64,000 nucleotides of DNA from contig CAUSEC010000024.1 of NCBI GenBank assembly GCA_963530515.1, positions 1 to 64,000 of the forward strand, given 5' to 3'. The stretch comes from CBFFRJ01 sp963530515 (lineage in GTDB: Bacteria; Pseudomonadota; Gammaproteobacteria; Enterobacterales; Enterobacteriaceae). Of the stretch, positions 25,552-33,908 are shown one piece after another. Position numbers and translations under genes: made by a program. Under the pieces are notes generated by a model. It was not told where the DNA came from, searched no databases, and worked only from the letters and a program-made list of their open reading frames with translations. How positions within the stretch are numbered: position 1 is the first letter of the stretch; each line of letters opens with the position of its first letter.

Positions 25552-25803
25552 ATGACCACTGCGGTTTTAAACGTCAAAATTGATGAGGCGTTAAAAGAAA
25601 AACTTCGTCATTATGCAGAAGTGAATAATGAAAACCTAAGTACAGCAACAGAGAAACTGCTGCTTTTGGCCCTCGAAGCAGATGAAAACGGCGGTGTTTC
25701 TGAAGATGATATCGATAATCAGCATTTAGAAGAAGACAACGCCTCCCCATTAAGTTCGAAAGAAATCAAAGCACTACGCAAACTCCTGAAGAAGAAAAAA
25801 TGA
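25552..25803 (+). CDS. Small ribbon-helix-helix-like protein, unknown
   Basis: 83 residues, not recognised as a named family. The N-terminal part (TTAVLNVKIDEALKEKLRHY, then STATEKLLLLALEAD) has the beta-strand plus two amphipathic helix pattern of ribbon-helix-helix DNA-binding proteins. The middle is acidic (SEDDIDNQHLEEDN) and the tail is basic, ending KLLKKKK. A GAGAAGGG Shine-Dalgarno precedes the ATG. Its stop overlaps the next start as ATGA. A regulatory or antitoxin-like role is possible but unproven. Confidence 0.7.
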   Translation: MTTAVLNVKIDEALKEKLRHYAEVNNENLSTATEKLLLLALEADENGGVSEDDIDNQHLEEDNASPLSSKEIKALRKLLKKKK

Positions 25804-26018
25804 ACCAACAACTGCTATCTATAGCCAGTAACTACGGTGAGGCTTGCGAGCTGTTACGCTCGGGTTTTGTTAAGCAGGTTCGCCTGAACTGGAATATTGG
25901 AACGGATGAGTTCTTTCGCATCGCGAGTGACTGGTGTGACGCTGGCGCAAAAATTAAAAAAGAAGGAAACAGCTTTATCATTTCCCTAAAAGGTTTTCCA
26001 ATTCCTCGCCAGTCGTAA
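25800..26018 (+). CDS. Small protein of unknown function, coupled to upstream gene
   Basis: 72 residues, not recognised. It has one Cys in CELL and one in DWCDAG, a Trp-rich central segment (RLNWNIGTDEFFRIASDWCD) and no membrane helix or signal peptide. The ATG shares four bases with the previous stop, implying translational coupling and equal-ratio expression. The arrangement is that of an antitoxin-toxin pair or a regulator-effector pair, but nothing in the sequence identifies a toxin fold. Confidence 0.68.
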   Translation: MNQQLLSIASNYGEACELLRSGFVKQVRLNWNIGTDEFFRIASDWCDAGAKIKKEGNSFIISLKGFPIPRQS

Positions 26019-26119
26019 TACATTTGTCATGAAACTGCCATGTAAAGTGCATGAAGTTTTGTGATGATATGCGCAAAATATAATATGTAACCATCTCAAT
26101 GCATCATGGATGATGTTTA

Positions 26120-26150
26120 CGACGAGCCGGTCCTGGCTCGTCGACGTTTA
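26120..26150 (+). terminator. Probable terminator of the small operon
   Basis: Perfect 9-bp stem CGACGAGCC / GGCTCGTCG with a six-base loop, then ACGTTTATTTTC. It follows the small operon by 100 bp and precedes lacI. A TATAAT at 26079-26084 lies upstream of it; if that is the lacI promoter, this hairpin would sit in the lacI leader. Confidence 0.45.
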
Positions 26151-26255
26151 TTTTCTGCCTCCGCTTCTATTCTTTGCTTCCGACTCAAAGGCTCGCATAA
26201 CAGTCCTCATCGTAATGGGTTACACTCAGCCATCCCCGTTGCCATGATGAACACC

Positions 26256-27341
26256 ATGAAACCCATCACCCTCTATGATGTTGCCCGCCATGCTGGCGTC
26301 TCTTATCAGACCGTGTCCCGAGTCATTAATCAGGGTGCGCATGTCTCTGCGCGCACGCGGGAAAAAGTCATGGCGGCGATGGCCGAACTGCATTACATCC
26401 CCAATCGCGGTGCCCAGCAGCTGGCCGGAAAACGCACGCGCGCGCTGGGACTGTTGACCGCGGACTTAGCCCTGCATGCGCCCTCGCAAATTGCGGCCGC
26501 GGTGAAATCCCGGGCCGGGCAGACGGGCGTCAGTGTGATCATTTCTATGCTGGAGCAACATGATGACGCCGCCTGCATGCTGGCCGTGCAGGAGTTACTG
26601 GCCCAGCGGGTGGAAGGTCTGGTCATCAACGTGCCGCTGGAGAACGAACGCGCCAGCATGCTGGCGGAGCTGGCCCACCCGGTGCCCACTCTTTTTCTGG
26701 ATGTCAGCGAAGCGGCAGCGGTCAATAGCCTTATCTTTGATGCCGGGCAGGGGGCGCGGCTTGGGGTCAGCCATTTGCTCGAACAAGGGCATCAGCGTAT
26801 TGCATTGCTGGGCGGGCCTTCTTCTTCGGTCTCCGCGCGGGCGCGAATGGCTGGCTGGACATCGGCGCTTGATACGGCGGGCCTTGCGCCTTGCGGGTGT
26901 GAACACGGTGACTGGATCGCCGCGTCGGGCTATGAAAAAGGTCATCAGCTTCTGGCGGCAAGCCCCTTGCCGCAGGCCATTCTGGTCGCCAACGATCAAA
27001 TGGCGCTCGGGGTTATCCGGGCCTGTGCGGAGAAAGGACTAAGGGTGCCAGGACACATCTCGGTAGTGGGCTATGATGATACTGCCGACAGCGCCTGGTA
27101 TTCGCCGCCGCTGACGACTGTTCGCCAGGCCTTTCGCGAGGCGGGAGAGCGCAGCGTGGACTGGCTGCTGGCTCAGCAGTCCGCCAGCGCTGAGCGTGAG
27201 TGGCAGATGAGGCTCCCGGTCACTCTGGTGGAGCGGGCGTCGACTTCCCCGGCCACCCATGCAGAGGTAACCGGGGAGAATCTGGCAAGGCAACTGCACG
27301 AACTGGCCCAGCTGGCCGCGCAACTCGATCGACGCAATTAG
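26256..27341 (+). CDS. lacI: Lactose operon repressor LacI
   Basis: About 361 residues from MKPITLYDVARHAGVSYQTV, collinear with E. coli LacI. The recognition helix residues Tyr17-Gln18 are those of E. coli, so the same operator should be read; the hinge YIPNRGAQQLAGKR follows. The C-terminus ends in a Leu-heptad segment (LARQLHELAQLAAQLDRR) that in E. coli makes the tetramer needed for looping. ATG at 26244 or 26247 are in-frame alternatives; none has a strong Shine-Dalgarno, suggesting low expression. It directly precedes lacZ, with 101 bp between. Confidence 0.93.
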   Translation: MKPITLYDVARHAGVSYQTVSRVINQGAHVSARTREKVMAAMAELHYIPNRGAQQLAGKRTRALGLLTADLALHAPSQIAAAVKSRAGQTGVSVIISMLEQHDDAACMLAVQELLAQRVEGLVINVPLENERASMLAELAHPVPTLFLDVSEAAAVNSLIFDAGQGARLGVSHLLEQGHQRIALLGGPSSSVSARARMAGWTSALDTAGLAPCGCEHGDWIAASGYEKGHQLLAASPLPQAILVANDQMALGVIRACAEKGLRVPGHISVVGYDDTADSAWYSPPLTTVRQAFREAGERSVDWLLAQQSASAEREWQMRLPVTLVERASTSPATHAEVTGENLARQLHELAQLAAQLDRRN

Positions 27342-27344
27342 TTT

Positions 27345-27360
27345 TGTGATCCTTTTCGCT
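27345..27360 (+). promoter_or_regulatory. CRP site of lacZ
   Basis: TGTGA-N6-TCGCT, a good left half and a weaker right half. Its centre (27352.5) is about 61.5 bp upstream of the predicted transcription start, the class I position used at E. coli lac. Confidence 0.65.
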
Positions 27361-27377
27361 TTCTCTTCTGGCGCTGC

Positions 27378-27408
27378 TTTACTGGGCCAATGAAAAAGCG
27401 CATGTTAT
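27378..27408 (+). promoter_or_regulatory. lacZ promoter
   Basis: -35 TTTACT at 27378-27383 resembles lac TTTACA. The -10 is CATGTT (27401-27406) or TGTTAT (27403-27408), a weak element as expected for a CRP-dependent promoter. The start is predicted near 27414. Confidence 0.6.
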
Positions 27409-27412
27409 CTAA

Positions 27413-27433
27413 AATTGTGAGCGCTTCGCAAAA
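27413..27433. promoter_or_regulatory. lac operator O1
   Basis: AATTGTGAGCGC, the perfect left half of the ideal lac operator, followed by a degenerate right half TTCGCAAAA. It overlaps the predicted transcription start, 10 bp before the lacZ ATG. Confidence 0.85.
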
Positions 27434-27442
27434 GAGGTCAAA

Positions 27443-30400
27443 ATGTCCATTAACGCTTTGAGTACGCTGTTGTCCCGCCGGGACTGGGAAAACCCTGTGA
27501 TCACCCACTGGCACCGTCTGGCCGCACATGCGCCTATGCAGAGCTGGCGGGATGTTGTTGCTGCCCGTGACGACAGCGCCACGCTCTCCCGGCGGTTGCT
27601 CAATGGCGAATGGCAGTTCCGCTTTTTTGAGGCGCCAGAACAGGTACCGGCAAGCTGGATTGACAGCGACTGCGCGGATTCTGTGAGCATGCCGGTGCCT
27701 TCAAACTGGCAGATGCAGGGTTTTGATACGCCAATTTATACCAACGTGACCTACCCGATCCCGGTCAATCCGCCGTTCGTGCCGCAAAATAACCCTACGG
27801 GTTGTTACTCGCTCACATTTGAGTTGGATGCGGACTGGCTGGCCAGTGGTCAGACGCGGATCGTTTTTGATGGCGTCAACTCCGCTTTCTACCTCTGGTG
27901 CAACGGGGCATGGATCGGCTATTCGCAGGACAGCCGCCTGCCTGCTGAGTTCGATCTTAGCGCAGTGCTGCAACCGGGCACTAACCGACTGGCGGTAATG
28001 GTGCTGCGCTGGTGCGACGGCAGCTATCTGGAAGACCAGGATATGTGGCGCATGAGCGGGATTTTCCGCGACGTCTCTCTGTTGCATAAGCCGCAGGCGC
28101 AGATTGCGGACTTCCACCATGTCACCCATCTCAACGCGGAATTTAATCATGCTCTGTTGCAGGTTGATGCCAGCCTTGCCGGTGATTACGCCGACTGTGA
28201 GGTGGTCTTTGCCCTGTGGCAGGGTGAGGCAAAAATCGCCGAGGCTCGTCAGACGCCCGGCAGTGAGACGGTTGATGAACGCGGGGCCTGGGCTGAACGC
28301 CTGAGCGTGGCGATGCCGGTTGAAAATCCGCGGTTGTGGAGCGCGGAAACGCCGAATCTGTATCGCTTAACGGTCGCGCTGTACAACAAAGGCGGGCAAC
28401 TGCTGGAAGTGGAAGCCTGCGACGTCGGCTTCCGTGAAGTAGAAATCAGCAACGGCCTGCTTAAGCTCAACGGTAAACTACTGTTAATTCGCGGCACCAA
28501 TCGCCACGAGCATCATCCGCAGAACGGTCAGGTGGTGGACGAAGCCACCATGCGCCTCGATATTGAGCTGATGAAACAGCACAACTTCAACGCCGTGCGC
28601 TGCTCGCACTATCCTAACCATCCGCTGTGGTATCGCCTGTGCGACCAGTACGGTTTGTACGTGGTGGACGAAGCCAATATCGAAACTCACGGCATGGTGC
28701 CGATGAGCCGTTTGTCTGACGATCCGCAGTGGCTGCCGGCCATGAGCGAGCGCGTGACCCGCATGGTGCAGCGTGACCGCAACCATCCGTCAATCATTAT
28801 CTGGTCGCTGGGGAACGAATCGGGCCACGGCGCCAGCCACGATGCGCTCTACCGCTGGGTGAAAACCACCGATCCAACGCGTCCGGTGCAGTATGAAGGC
28901 GGCGGGGCGAACACGGCAGCGACCGATATCATTTGCCCGATGTACGCCCGTGTCGATCAGGATCAGCCTTTCCCGGCGGTGCCGAAATGGTCCATTAAAA
29001 AATGGGTCGGTCTGCCTGACGAAACGCGTCCGCTGATCCTGTGTGAATATGCTCATGCGATGGGTAACAGCTTTGGTGGATTCGCAAAATACTGGCAGGC
29101 GTTCCGCGCGTATCCGCGCCTGCAGGGTGGTTTTGTCTGGGACTGGGTCGATCAGGCGCTGACCAAAACCGACGAAAACGGCGAGTCCTTCTGGGCTTAC
29201 GGCGGGGACTTTGGCGACACGCCAAACGACAGGCAGTTTTGCATGAACGGGCTGGTCTTCCCGGACAGAACCCCGCATCCGGCGCTGTATGAAGCCCAGC
29301 GCGCGCAGCAATTTTTCCAGTTCGCACTGGTGAGCACCTCGCCACTGGTGATTGAGGTGACCAGCGAATTCCTGTTCCGCGATACCGATAACGAAACCCT
29401 GCACTGGTCGATTGCGCGCGATGGCGACACCCTCGCGCAGGGTGAGGTGGTGCTGGCGATTCCAGCCCAGGGCACGCAGCGCATCACGCTCAGCGCCCCA
29501 ACACTTGCCGCCGCACCAGGTGAAGTCTGGCTGAATGTGGATGTGTATCAGCGCGAGGCCACGCCCTGGTCGCCAGCGCACCATCTTTGCGCCTGGGATC
29601 AGTGGTCTTTGCCCGCCCCGCTGTTTGTGGCTCCTGCGACTGAGGCGATCAGCCGCCCGGCACTGACCGTTGATAACGACAGCTTTGTGATTGAACAGGC
29701 AAACCAGCGCTGGGCGTTCTCGCGCCAGAGTGGGCATTTGACCCAATGGTGGCGCAACGGGCAGCCGACGCTGCTCTCGCCGGTTATCGACAACTTTACC
29801 CGTGCCCCGCTGGACAACGACATCGGCGTGAGCGAAGCGACCCGCATCGATCCGAATGCATGGGTGGAGCGCTGGAAAGCCGCTGGCATGTATGAACTGA
29901 CGCCTCAGCTGTTGCAGTGTGAGGTGCAGGAAAATGCCTGCGACGTCACAGTCATCACTCGTCATGGCTGGCAGCACAACGGCAAAACGTTGTTTATCAG
30001 CCAGAAATGGTGGCGTACGGGCGCAGACGGCACGCTGCAGGTTGAAGTCGATGTGCAGGTCGCGGCAGACGTTCCGCCACCGGCGCGTATCGGCCTGCAT
30101 TGCCAGCTGGCAGAGGTGCACCCGCAGGCGACGTGGCTGGGCCTCGGGCCGCACGAAAACTACCCGGATCGCAAGCTGGCCGCCCGCCAGGGTCTTTGGA
30201 CGCAAAGCCTTTCCCAACTGCATACACCCTATATTTTCCCGAGCGAAAACGGGCTGCGCTGCGACACCCGTGCGTTACGTTACGGTGCGCACCAGCTAAA
30301 TGGCCGGTTCCACTTCTCGTTAAGTCGCTACAGCCAGCAGCAGCTCAACGAGACGAGCCATCACCATTTACTGCGGGAAGAAGACGGGTGCTGGTTGCAG

Positions 30401-30517
30401 CTCGACGCGTTTCATATGGGCCTCGGTGGCGATGACTCATGGAGTCCAAGCGTGTCACCGGAGTTTGTACTGAGCGACAAGACCCTGCGTTACGCCTTCC
30501 TCTGGTCTCAGGACTAA
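27443..30517 (+). CDS. lacZ: Beta-galactosidase LacZ
   Basis: 1024 residues, the E. coli length, glycoside hydrolase family 2. It hydrolyses lactose and makes allolactose. The acid/base Glu is residue 459 (SLGNESGHG) and the nucleophile residue 535 (LCEYAHAMGNS), both checked by coordinate. The conserved RGTNRHEHHPQNG loop and the N-terminal alpha-complementation region are present. AGAGGT precedes the ATG. No lacY or lacA follows; the next gene is ybaA. In E. coli the lac operon is elsewhere, so this is an ectopic or independently acquired locus. Confidence 0.97.
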   Translation: MSINALSTLLSRRDWENPVITHWHRLAAHAPMQSWRDVVAARDDSATLSRRLLNGEWQFRFFEAPEQVPASWIDSDCADSVSMPVPSNWQMQGFDTPIYTNVTYPIPVNPPFVPQNNPTGCYSLTFELDADWLASGQTRIVFDGVNSAFYLWCNGAWIGYSQDSRLPAEFDLSAVLQPGTNRLAVMVLRWCDGSYLEDQDMWRMSGIFRDVSLLHKPQAQIADFHHVTHLNAEFNHALLQVDASLAGDYADCEVVFALWQGEAKIAEARQTPGSETVDERGAWAERLSVAMPVENPRLWSAETPNLYRLTVALYNKGGQLLEVEACDVGFREVEISNGLLKLNGKLLLIRGTNRHEHHPQNGQVVDEATMRLDIELMKQHNFNAVRCSHYPNHPLWYRLCDQYGLYVVDEANIETHGMVPMSRLSDDPQWLPAMSERVTRMVQRDRNHPSIIIWSLGNESGHGASHDALYRWVKTTDPTRPVQYEGGGANTAATDIICPMYARVDQDQPFPAVPKWSIKKWVGLPDETRPLILCEYAHAMGNSFGGFAKYWQAFRAYPRLQGGFVWDWVDQALTKTDENGESFWAYGGDFGDTPNDRQFCMNGLVFPDRTPHPALYEAQRAQQFFQFALVSTSPLVIEVTSEFLFRDTDNETLHWSIARDGDTLAQGEVVLAIPAQGTQRITLSAPTLAAAPGEVWLNVDVYQREATPWSPAHHLCAWDQWSLPAPLFVAPATEAISRPALTVDNDSFVIEQANQRWAFSRQSGHLTQWWRNGQPTLLSPVIDNFTRAPLDNDIGVSEATRIDPNAWVERWKAAGMYELTPQLLQCEVQENACDVTVITRHGWQHNGKTLFISQKWWRTGADGTLQVEVDVQVAADVPPPARIGLHCQLAEVHPQATWLGLGPHENYPDRKLAARQGLWTQSLSQLHTPYIFPSENGLRCDTRALRYGAHQLNGRFHFSLSRYSQQQLNETSHHHLLREEDGCWLQLDAFHMGLGGDDSWSPSVSPEFVLSDKTLRYAFLWSQD
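27800..27820. promoter_or_regulatory. lac operator O2 inside lacZ
   Basis: The 21 bases read on the minus strand match the E. coli O2 operator (core TGTGAGCGAGTAACA) at every position as recalled. The site is centred about 387 bp from O1, close to the 401 bp of E. coli. Confidence 0.85.
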
Positions 30518-30579
30518 ACTTAATCCGTCAGGCGCGGCGGGAATCCTCTCGCCGCGTAGCTCACTTCGGAGGCTTTCTC

Positions 30580-30933
30580 ATGAAGTATGTCGATGGGTTT
30601 GTAGTGGCGGTACCGGCAGATAAAAAGGAGGCGTATTTGCAACTGGCGGCGAAGGCCGCGCCACTGTTCAAAGAGTTTGGTGCCACGCGGGTGGTGGAAT
30701 GCTGGGCGGACGATGTGCCCTCAGGCAATATCACCGATTTTCGCATGGCGGTAAAAGCCGAAGACCACGAAGAAGTGGTCTTCAGCTGGATTGAGTACCC
30801 CTCGAAAGAGGTGCGCGATGCCGCCAATCAGAAGATGATGTCCGATCCCCGGATGCGGGAGATGGGCGATGCGATGCCCTTTGACGGCAAGCGCATGATC
30901 TACGGCGGCTTTGCACCGATCCTCGATGAGTAA
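30580..30933 (+). CDS. ybaA: DUF1428 family protein YbaA
   Basis: 117-residue protein of the DUF1428 / YbaA family with a dimeric alpha-beta-barrel-like fold; no activity is established. Sequence MKYVDGFVVAVPADKKEAY and the C-terminal GKRMIYGGFAPILD are typical. The start at 30580 has TCGGAGG upstream; the open frame extends into lacZ but has no support. It resumes E. coli gene order after the lac insertion (ffs-ybaA in E. coli). Confidence 0.93.
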   Translation: MKYVDGFVVAVPADKKEAYLQLAAKAAPLFKEFGATRVVECWADDVPSGNITDFRMAVKAEDHEEVVFSWIEYPSKEVRDAANQKMMSDPRMREMGDAMPFDGKRMIYGGFAPILDE

Positions 30934-30941
30934 CGGGTCGC

Positions 30942-31490
30942 TCAGGACACTTTAGTAAACAGCTTTCTGCGATCGATGCGATCGCCATCGGTACGGAAAA
31001 TGCCTCCGCCGGTGTAGTGCAGGGTTTGCGGCCACACCGGTTGCGGCTTAACGCGTGCGGCAACCACTTCGAAAATAAAAAAGTTATAGCTCTCGACCAT
31101 CGCATCATCGTAGAGTCGGCATTCAAAATTGCCGTGGCACTCGGCGATGGACGGTGCGCTGACCTGCTCGCTTTTTTCGGCTGTCAGATCAAAAGCTGCA
31201 AACTTATCGCACTCATCGCCATCGCAGTTTCCAATGCCCGCCACCGCATCCGCCAGGCTGGCGTCCGGTAAATTAATCACGCATTCCCCGCTTTGCCGGA
31301 TACGCTCAAAGCTCAGGTTACCGGCTGAAATCATGCAGCCGACCAGCGACGGTGTAAACGCCAGAATCGTATGCCACCCCAGCGTCATAATGTTGTTTTT
31401 GCCCTGCCAGCGGCTGCTTATCAGCACCACCGGGCCCGGCTCTAACCAGTGGCGCACATCTTCCAGTGGCCAGGATTTTTTATTCATCAT
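30942..31490 (-). CDS. Flavin reductase-like FMN-binding protein
   Basis: About 182 residues with the split-barrel flavin reductase fold (NIMTLGWHTILAFTPSLVGC, then RQSGECVINLPD). Such proteins bind FMN and may reduce flavin with NAD(P)H or act as flavoprotein oxidoreductases; the substrate here is unknown. The start at 31490 follows a GGGGG Shine-Dalgarno; a second ATG lies at 31487. It is convergent with ybaA (8 bp apart) and lies downstream of pdeB. It is not part of the E. coli order here. Confidence 0.8.
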   Translation of the reverse strand: MMNKKSWPLEDVRHWLEPGPVVLISSRWQGKNNIMTLGWHTILAFTPSLVGCMISAGNLSFERIRQSGECVINLPDASLADAVAGIGNCDGDECDKFAAFDLTAEKSEQVSAPSIAECHGNFECRLYDDAMVESYNFFIFEVVAARVKPQPVWPQTLHYTGGGIFRTDGDRIDRRKLFTKVS

Positions 31491-31529
31491 TGCCCCCACG
31501 TCTGTTTGCCTGTTTAAAAGGTAGCAAAC

Positions 31530-33092
31530 TCAGGGAGCGTCGAGGTTTTTATCCGCCCAGGCAATGAAGACCTCTTTGGGTAGCGCCTTGCTGTAAAGCC
31601 AGCCCTGCCCGTATTGCACGCCATGCTCATAAAGCCAGGCCTGCTGGCGCTCGGTTTCAATGCCCTCGGCGACCATTGCCAGCTTCAGGGCTTTGGCCAT
31701 TTCGACGATATGCGTGGTCATGTTTTTATATTCCAGCGCATCAACAAAGGATTTGTCGATTTTAATGATGTCGACATCCAGATTTTGCAGGTAGCTGAGG
31801 CTGGAATAGCCGGTGCCAAAATCGTCGATATAGATGGCGTGCCCGGCGGCGCGCAGGGCAGAAATCGTCGGGGTGCTGGTGGCCGGATCGGCAAAGCCAC
31901 GTTCGGTCACTTCCAGGGCAATTTGTGATGCAGAAAGCTGCCACTGCGTCAGTAGCTTGTGGATCTGACTCGGGACCGTTGAGCTCACTAAATCAGAGGG
32001 TTCGAGGTTAATCGACACGTGCTGATGGGGGTGGGCTTTTAACCACGCGCCCATATCCTCGAACACTTTTTCGATGATCAGTTTGGTCAGTTGCGGCATC
32101 AGGCCGGTTTGCGCGGCGAGCGGGATAAAGGTATCGGGGGCGAGGAACCCACCGTCGCGTTGCCGCCAGCGTACCAGCGCTTCTGCACCCACGATTTTAC
32201 CGTCTCCAAGCGAGACCACCGGCTGGTAGAACATCTCAATTTCCCGCGCCCGAATCGCGTCCAGCAGCCGGTAGCTGGGGGACTGTAAACGGCGCAAAAT
32301 CCGAATCAGGAAAAAGGCGATGACCAGGCTCAGCAGCAATCCCACCGGCAGCCAGATAGCCAGCAATCGCAGCCAGCTGGTTTCTAGCGGGCTCAGCGAA
32401 GCCCAGGTGATAATCGCGATCCCCATTTCCGGCACCGGCGTAATATTCCATGCGGCATTGTGCGCCTGAAGAAGAACCGGGTGCTGTGCGTTGAGTTGAC
32501 GCAGCACGTCGGCTGGCGGTGCTTTGCTGTTACTGGTGATCACGCGCCCGGATTTGATCCCAATCATGGCTATGTTAATCGGCCACGAGCCGGATGAAAG
32601 CACGTCTATAAATGACTGAGGATCGGTCATGACAATGTGGCGTTCGGTACCGATGGCGACCATATAATGCGCCAGTCCCAGTTCATTATGGCTGGTGAGC
32701 CAGGCACGGAACCCGTCGGCAGACACCCGTTCCGGTGGTGGATATGCCTTCGCTTCGCTGTCACTTTCCAGCGAGGAACACTCGGGTACGTTGTGATTGA
32801 GATAAATCACTTCCTGCACGTAGCGGAAAGTATACGAGGCCTGGCGCATGACCAGCAGGTGTTCCGGGCTACAGGGCTCACCTGAGAATGCATCGAGTTG
32901 GCGCAGCGCCGTTTTGCCCTGATCGACCACTTTTACCGCACGCATTCTCACCAGTCTTGAGAACGTGTCCAGCTCGTTCATAAATGTCTCTTCTGCCTGG
33001 CGATGAGAGAGCCAAATGCTCAGCGCCACGGGCAAGAGAACGGCGAAAAGTAGCACACCTGTAATAACGCTAACCAATCGTCGGTTTGTCAT
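31530..33092 (-). CDS. pdeB: c-di-GMP phosphodiesterase PdeB (CSS-EAL)
   Basis: About 520 residues matching E. coli PdeB (YlaB). It has an N-terminal membrane helix, a periplasmic CSS-motif sensor domain (VPECSSLES near residue 105), a second helix cluster (LLAIWLPVGLLLSLVIAFFLI) and a cytoplasmic EAL domain. EAL active-site motifs are intact: EALVRW, NLEPSD, DDFGTGYSS and the final Glu in MVAEGIE, so it should hydrolyse c-di-GMP. The Cys pair state controls such enzymes through DsbA/B redox. The start at ATG 33092 is preferred over a TTG two codons earlier. Confidence 0.93.
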   Translation of the reverse strand: MTNRRLVSVITGVLLFAVLLPVALSIWLSHRQAEETFMNELDTFSRLVRMRAVKVVDQGKTALRQLDAFSGEPCSPEHLLVMRQASYTFRYVQEVIYLNHNVPECSSLESDSEAKAYPPPERVSADGFRAWLTSHNELGLAHYMVAIGTERHIVMTDPQSFIDVLSSGSWPINIAMIGIKSGRVITSNSKAPPADVLRQLNAQHPVLLQAHNAAWNITPVPEMGIAIITWASLSPLETSWLRLLAIWLPVGLLLSLVIAFFLIRILRRLQSPSYRLLDAIRAREIEMFYQPVVSLGDGKIVGAEALVRWRQRDGGFLAPDTFIPLAAQTGLMPQLTKLIIEKVFEDMGAWLKAHPHQHVSINLEPSDLVSSTVPSQIHKLLTQWQLSASQIALEVTERGFADPATSTPTISALRAAGHAIYIDDFGTGYSSLSYLQNLDVDIIKIDKSFVDALEYKNMTTHIVEMAKALKLAMVAEGIETERQQAWLYEHGVQYGQGWLYSKALPKEVFIAWADKNLDAP

Positions 33093-33190
33093 GATCAAAA
33101 ATCCCTGTTTGATACTGAGAAACGTGCGTATTTGAAATCAACAAATGTTATAACACGCGACATTGATTGATTTCTTTCAGGAAGTGAGGG

Positions 33191-33907
33191 ATGAAGAAAA
33201 AAGAATTCGTAACCCAGGATCTCCTTAGCAAAATTTATCAATTCAGTGATTCTGGCCCACGAAAACTCCCTCCTGAAAGACAACTTGCCGACGAATACGG
33301 GGTTTCCCGTTTTACCGTGCGTCAGGCGATAGAAAAGCTGGCCAGTATTGGTGTGGTGCGCATCGTACAGGGCTCGGGCGCGTGGATAAACGAACAGGCG
33401 CGCAGCAACCCGCTGGTCTACAACTCCATCACCGAAAAACGCTTCGATCAGATCCGTTTTCGCATGATCAGTCTGCATAAAAAGCGCCCGGACAGGGATG
33501 AACAACAAATTTTTGGTCTGAGCGAAGAGAGCTTTATCTGGCAATTTTGCCGCCTGCGTTTTGTGGATGAAGAGGCGGTACAGATTGAAATCTCCCGCAT
33601 GCCTGTAGAAGGTTTTGCCGATCTCAATCAGCAGGTGATTGAAAGCTCATTGCAGCAGTATGTGCTGGGGAAGGGATACCCGATTTCCCACATGCTGACG
33701 ACCTATCGGGCGGTCTCGGTCAGCCGCGAGCAGGCGGTGCTGCTGGGCTGCAAAAAGGGCAGCCCGGCGATGCACATCAGCAATCGTGGCATCCTGGAAG
33801 GAGGACGGGTGTATGAAATCAGCGACATCATCGACATTAATTACACCTGTACGTACGTCATCCCCCATAACCGGCAGAACCTGGCGTTCCGCAAAGGCGA
33901 GCAGTGA
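33191..33907 (+). CDS. GntR/HutC-family (UTRA) transcriptional regulator
   Basis: 238 residues: N-terminal winged helix (KLPPERQLADEYGVSRFTVRQ) and C-terminal UTRA ligand domain (about residues 80-230). It lies one base from the convergent end of a ManD-like dehydratase gene and near a PTS permease, so it probably represses that sugar-acid or glycoside pathway. The ATG is immediately preceded by GGAAGTGAGGG. It is the first gene of an accessory block absent from E. coli at this position. Confidence 0.86.
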   Translation: MKKKEFVTQDLLSKIYQFSDSGPRKLPPERQLADEYGVSRFTVRQAIEKLASIGVVRIVQGSGAWINEQARSNPLVYNSITEKRFDQIRFRMISLHKKRPDRDEQQIFGLSEESFIWQFCRLRFVDEEAVQIEISRMPVEGFADLNQQVIESSLQQYVLGKGYPISHMLTTYRAVSVSREQAVLLGCKKGSPAMHISNRGILEGGRVYEISDIIDINYTCTYVIPHNRQNLAFRKGEQ

Positions 33908-33908
33908 A

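Noticed and set aside
28790..30223. 477-codon open frame antisense to lacZ
   Set aside because: Lies wholly inside lacZ, and its composition reflects reversed lacZ codons. No homology signal.
30518..30579. Possible lacY remnant after lacZ
   Set aside because: Only 62 bp separate lacZ and ybaA, containing a GC hairpin (30533-30556) and the ybaA Shine-Dalgarno. No permease sequence remains.
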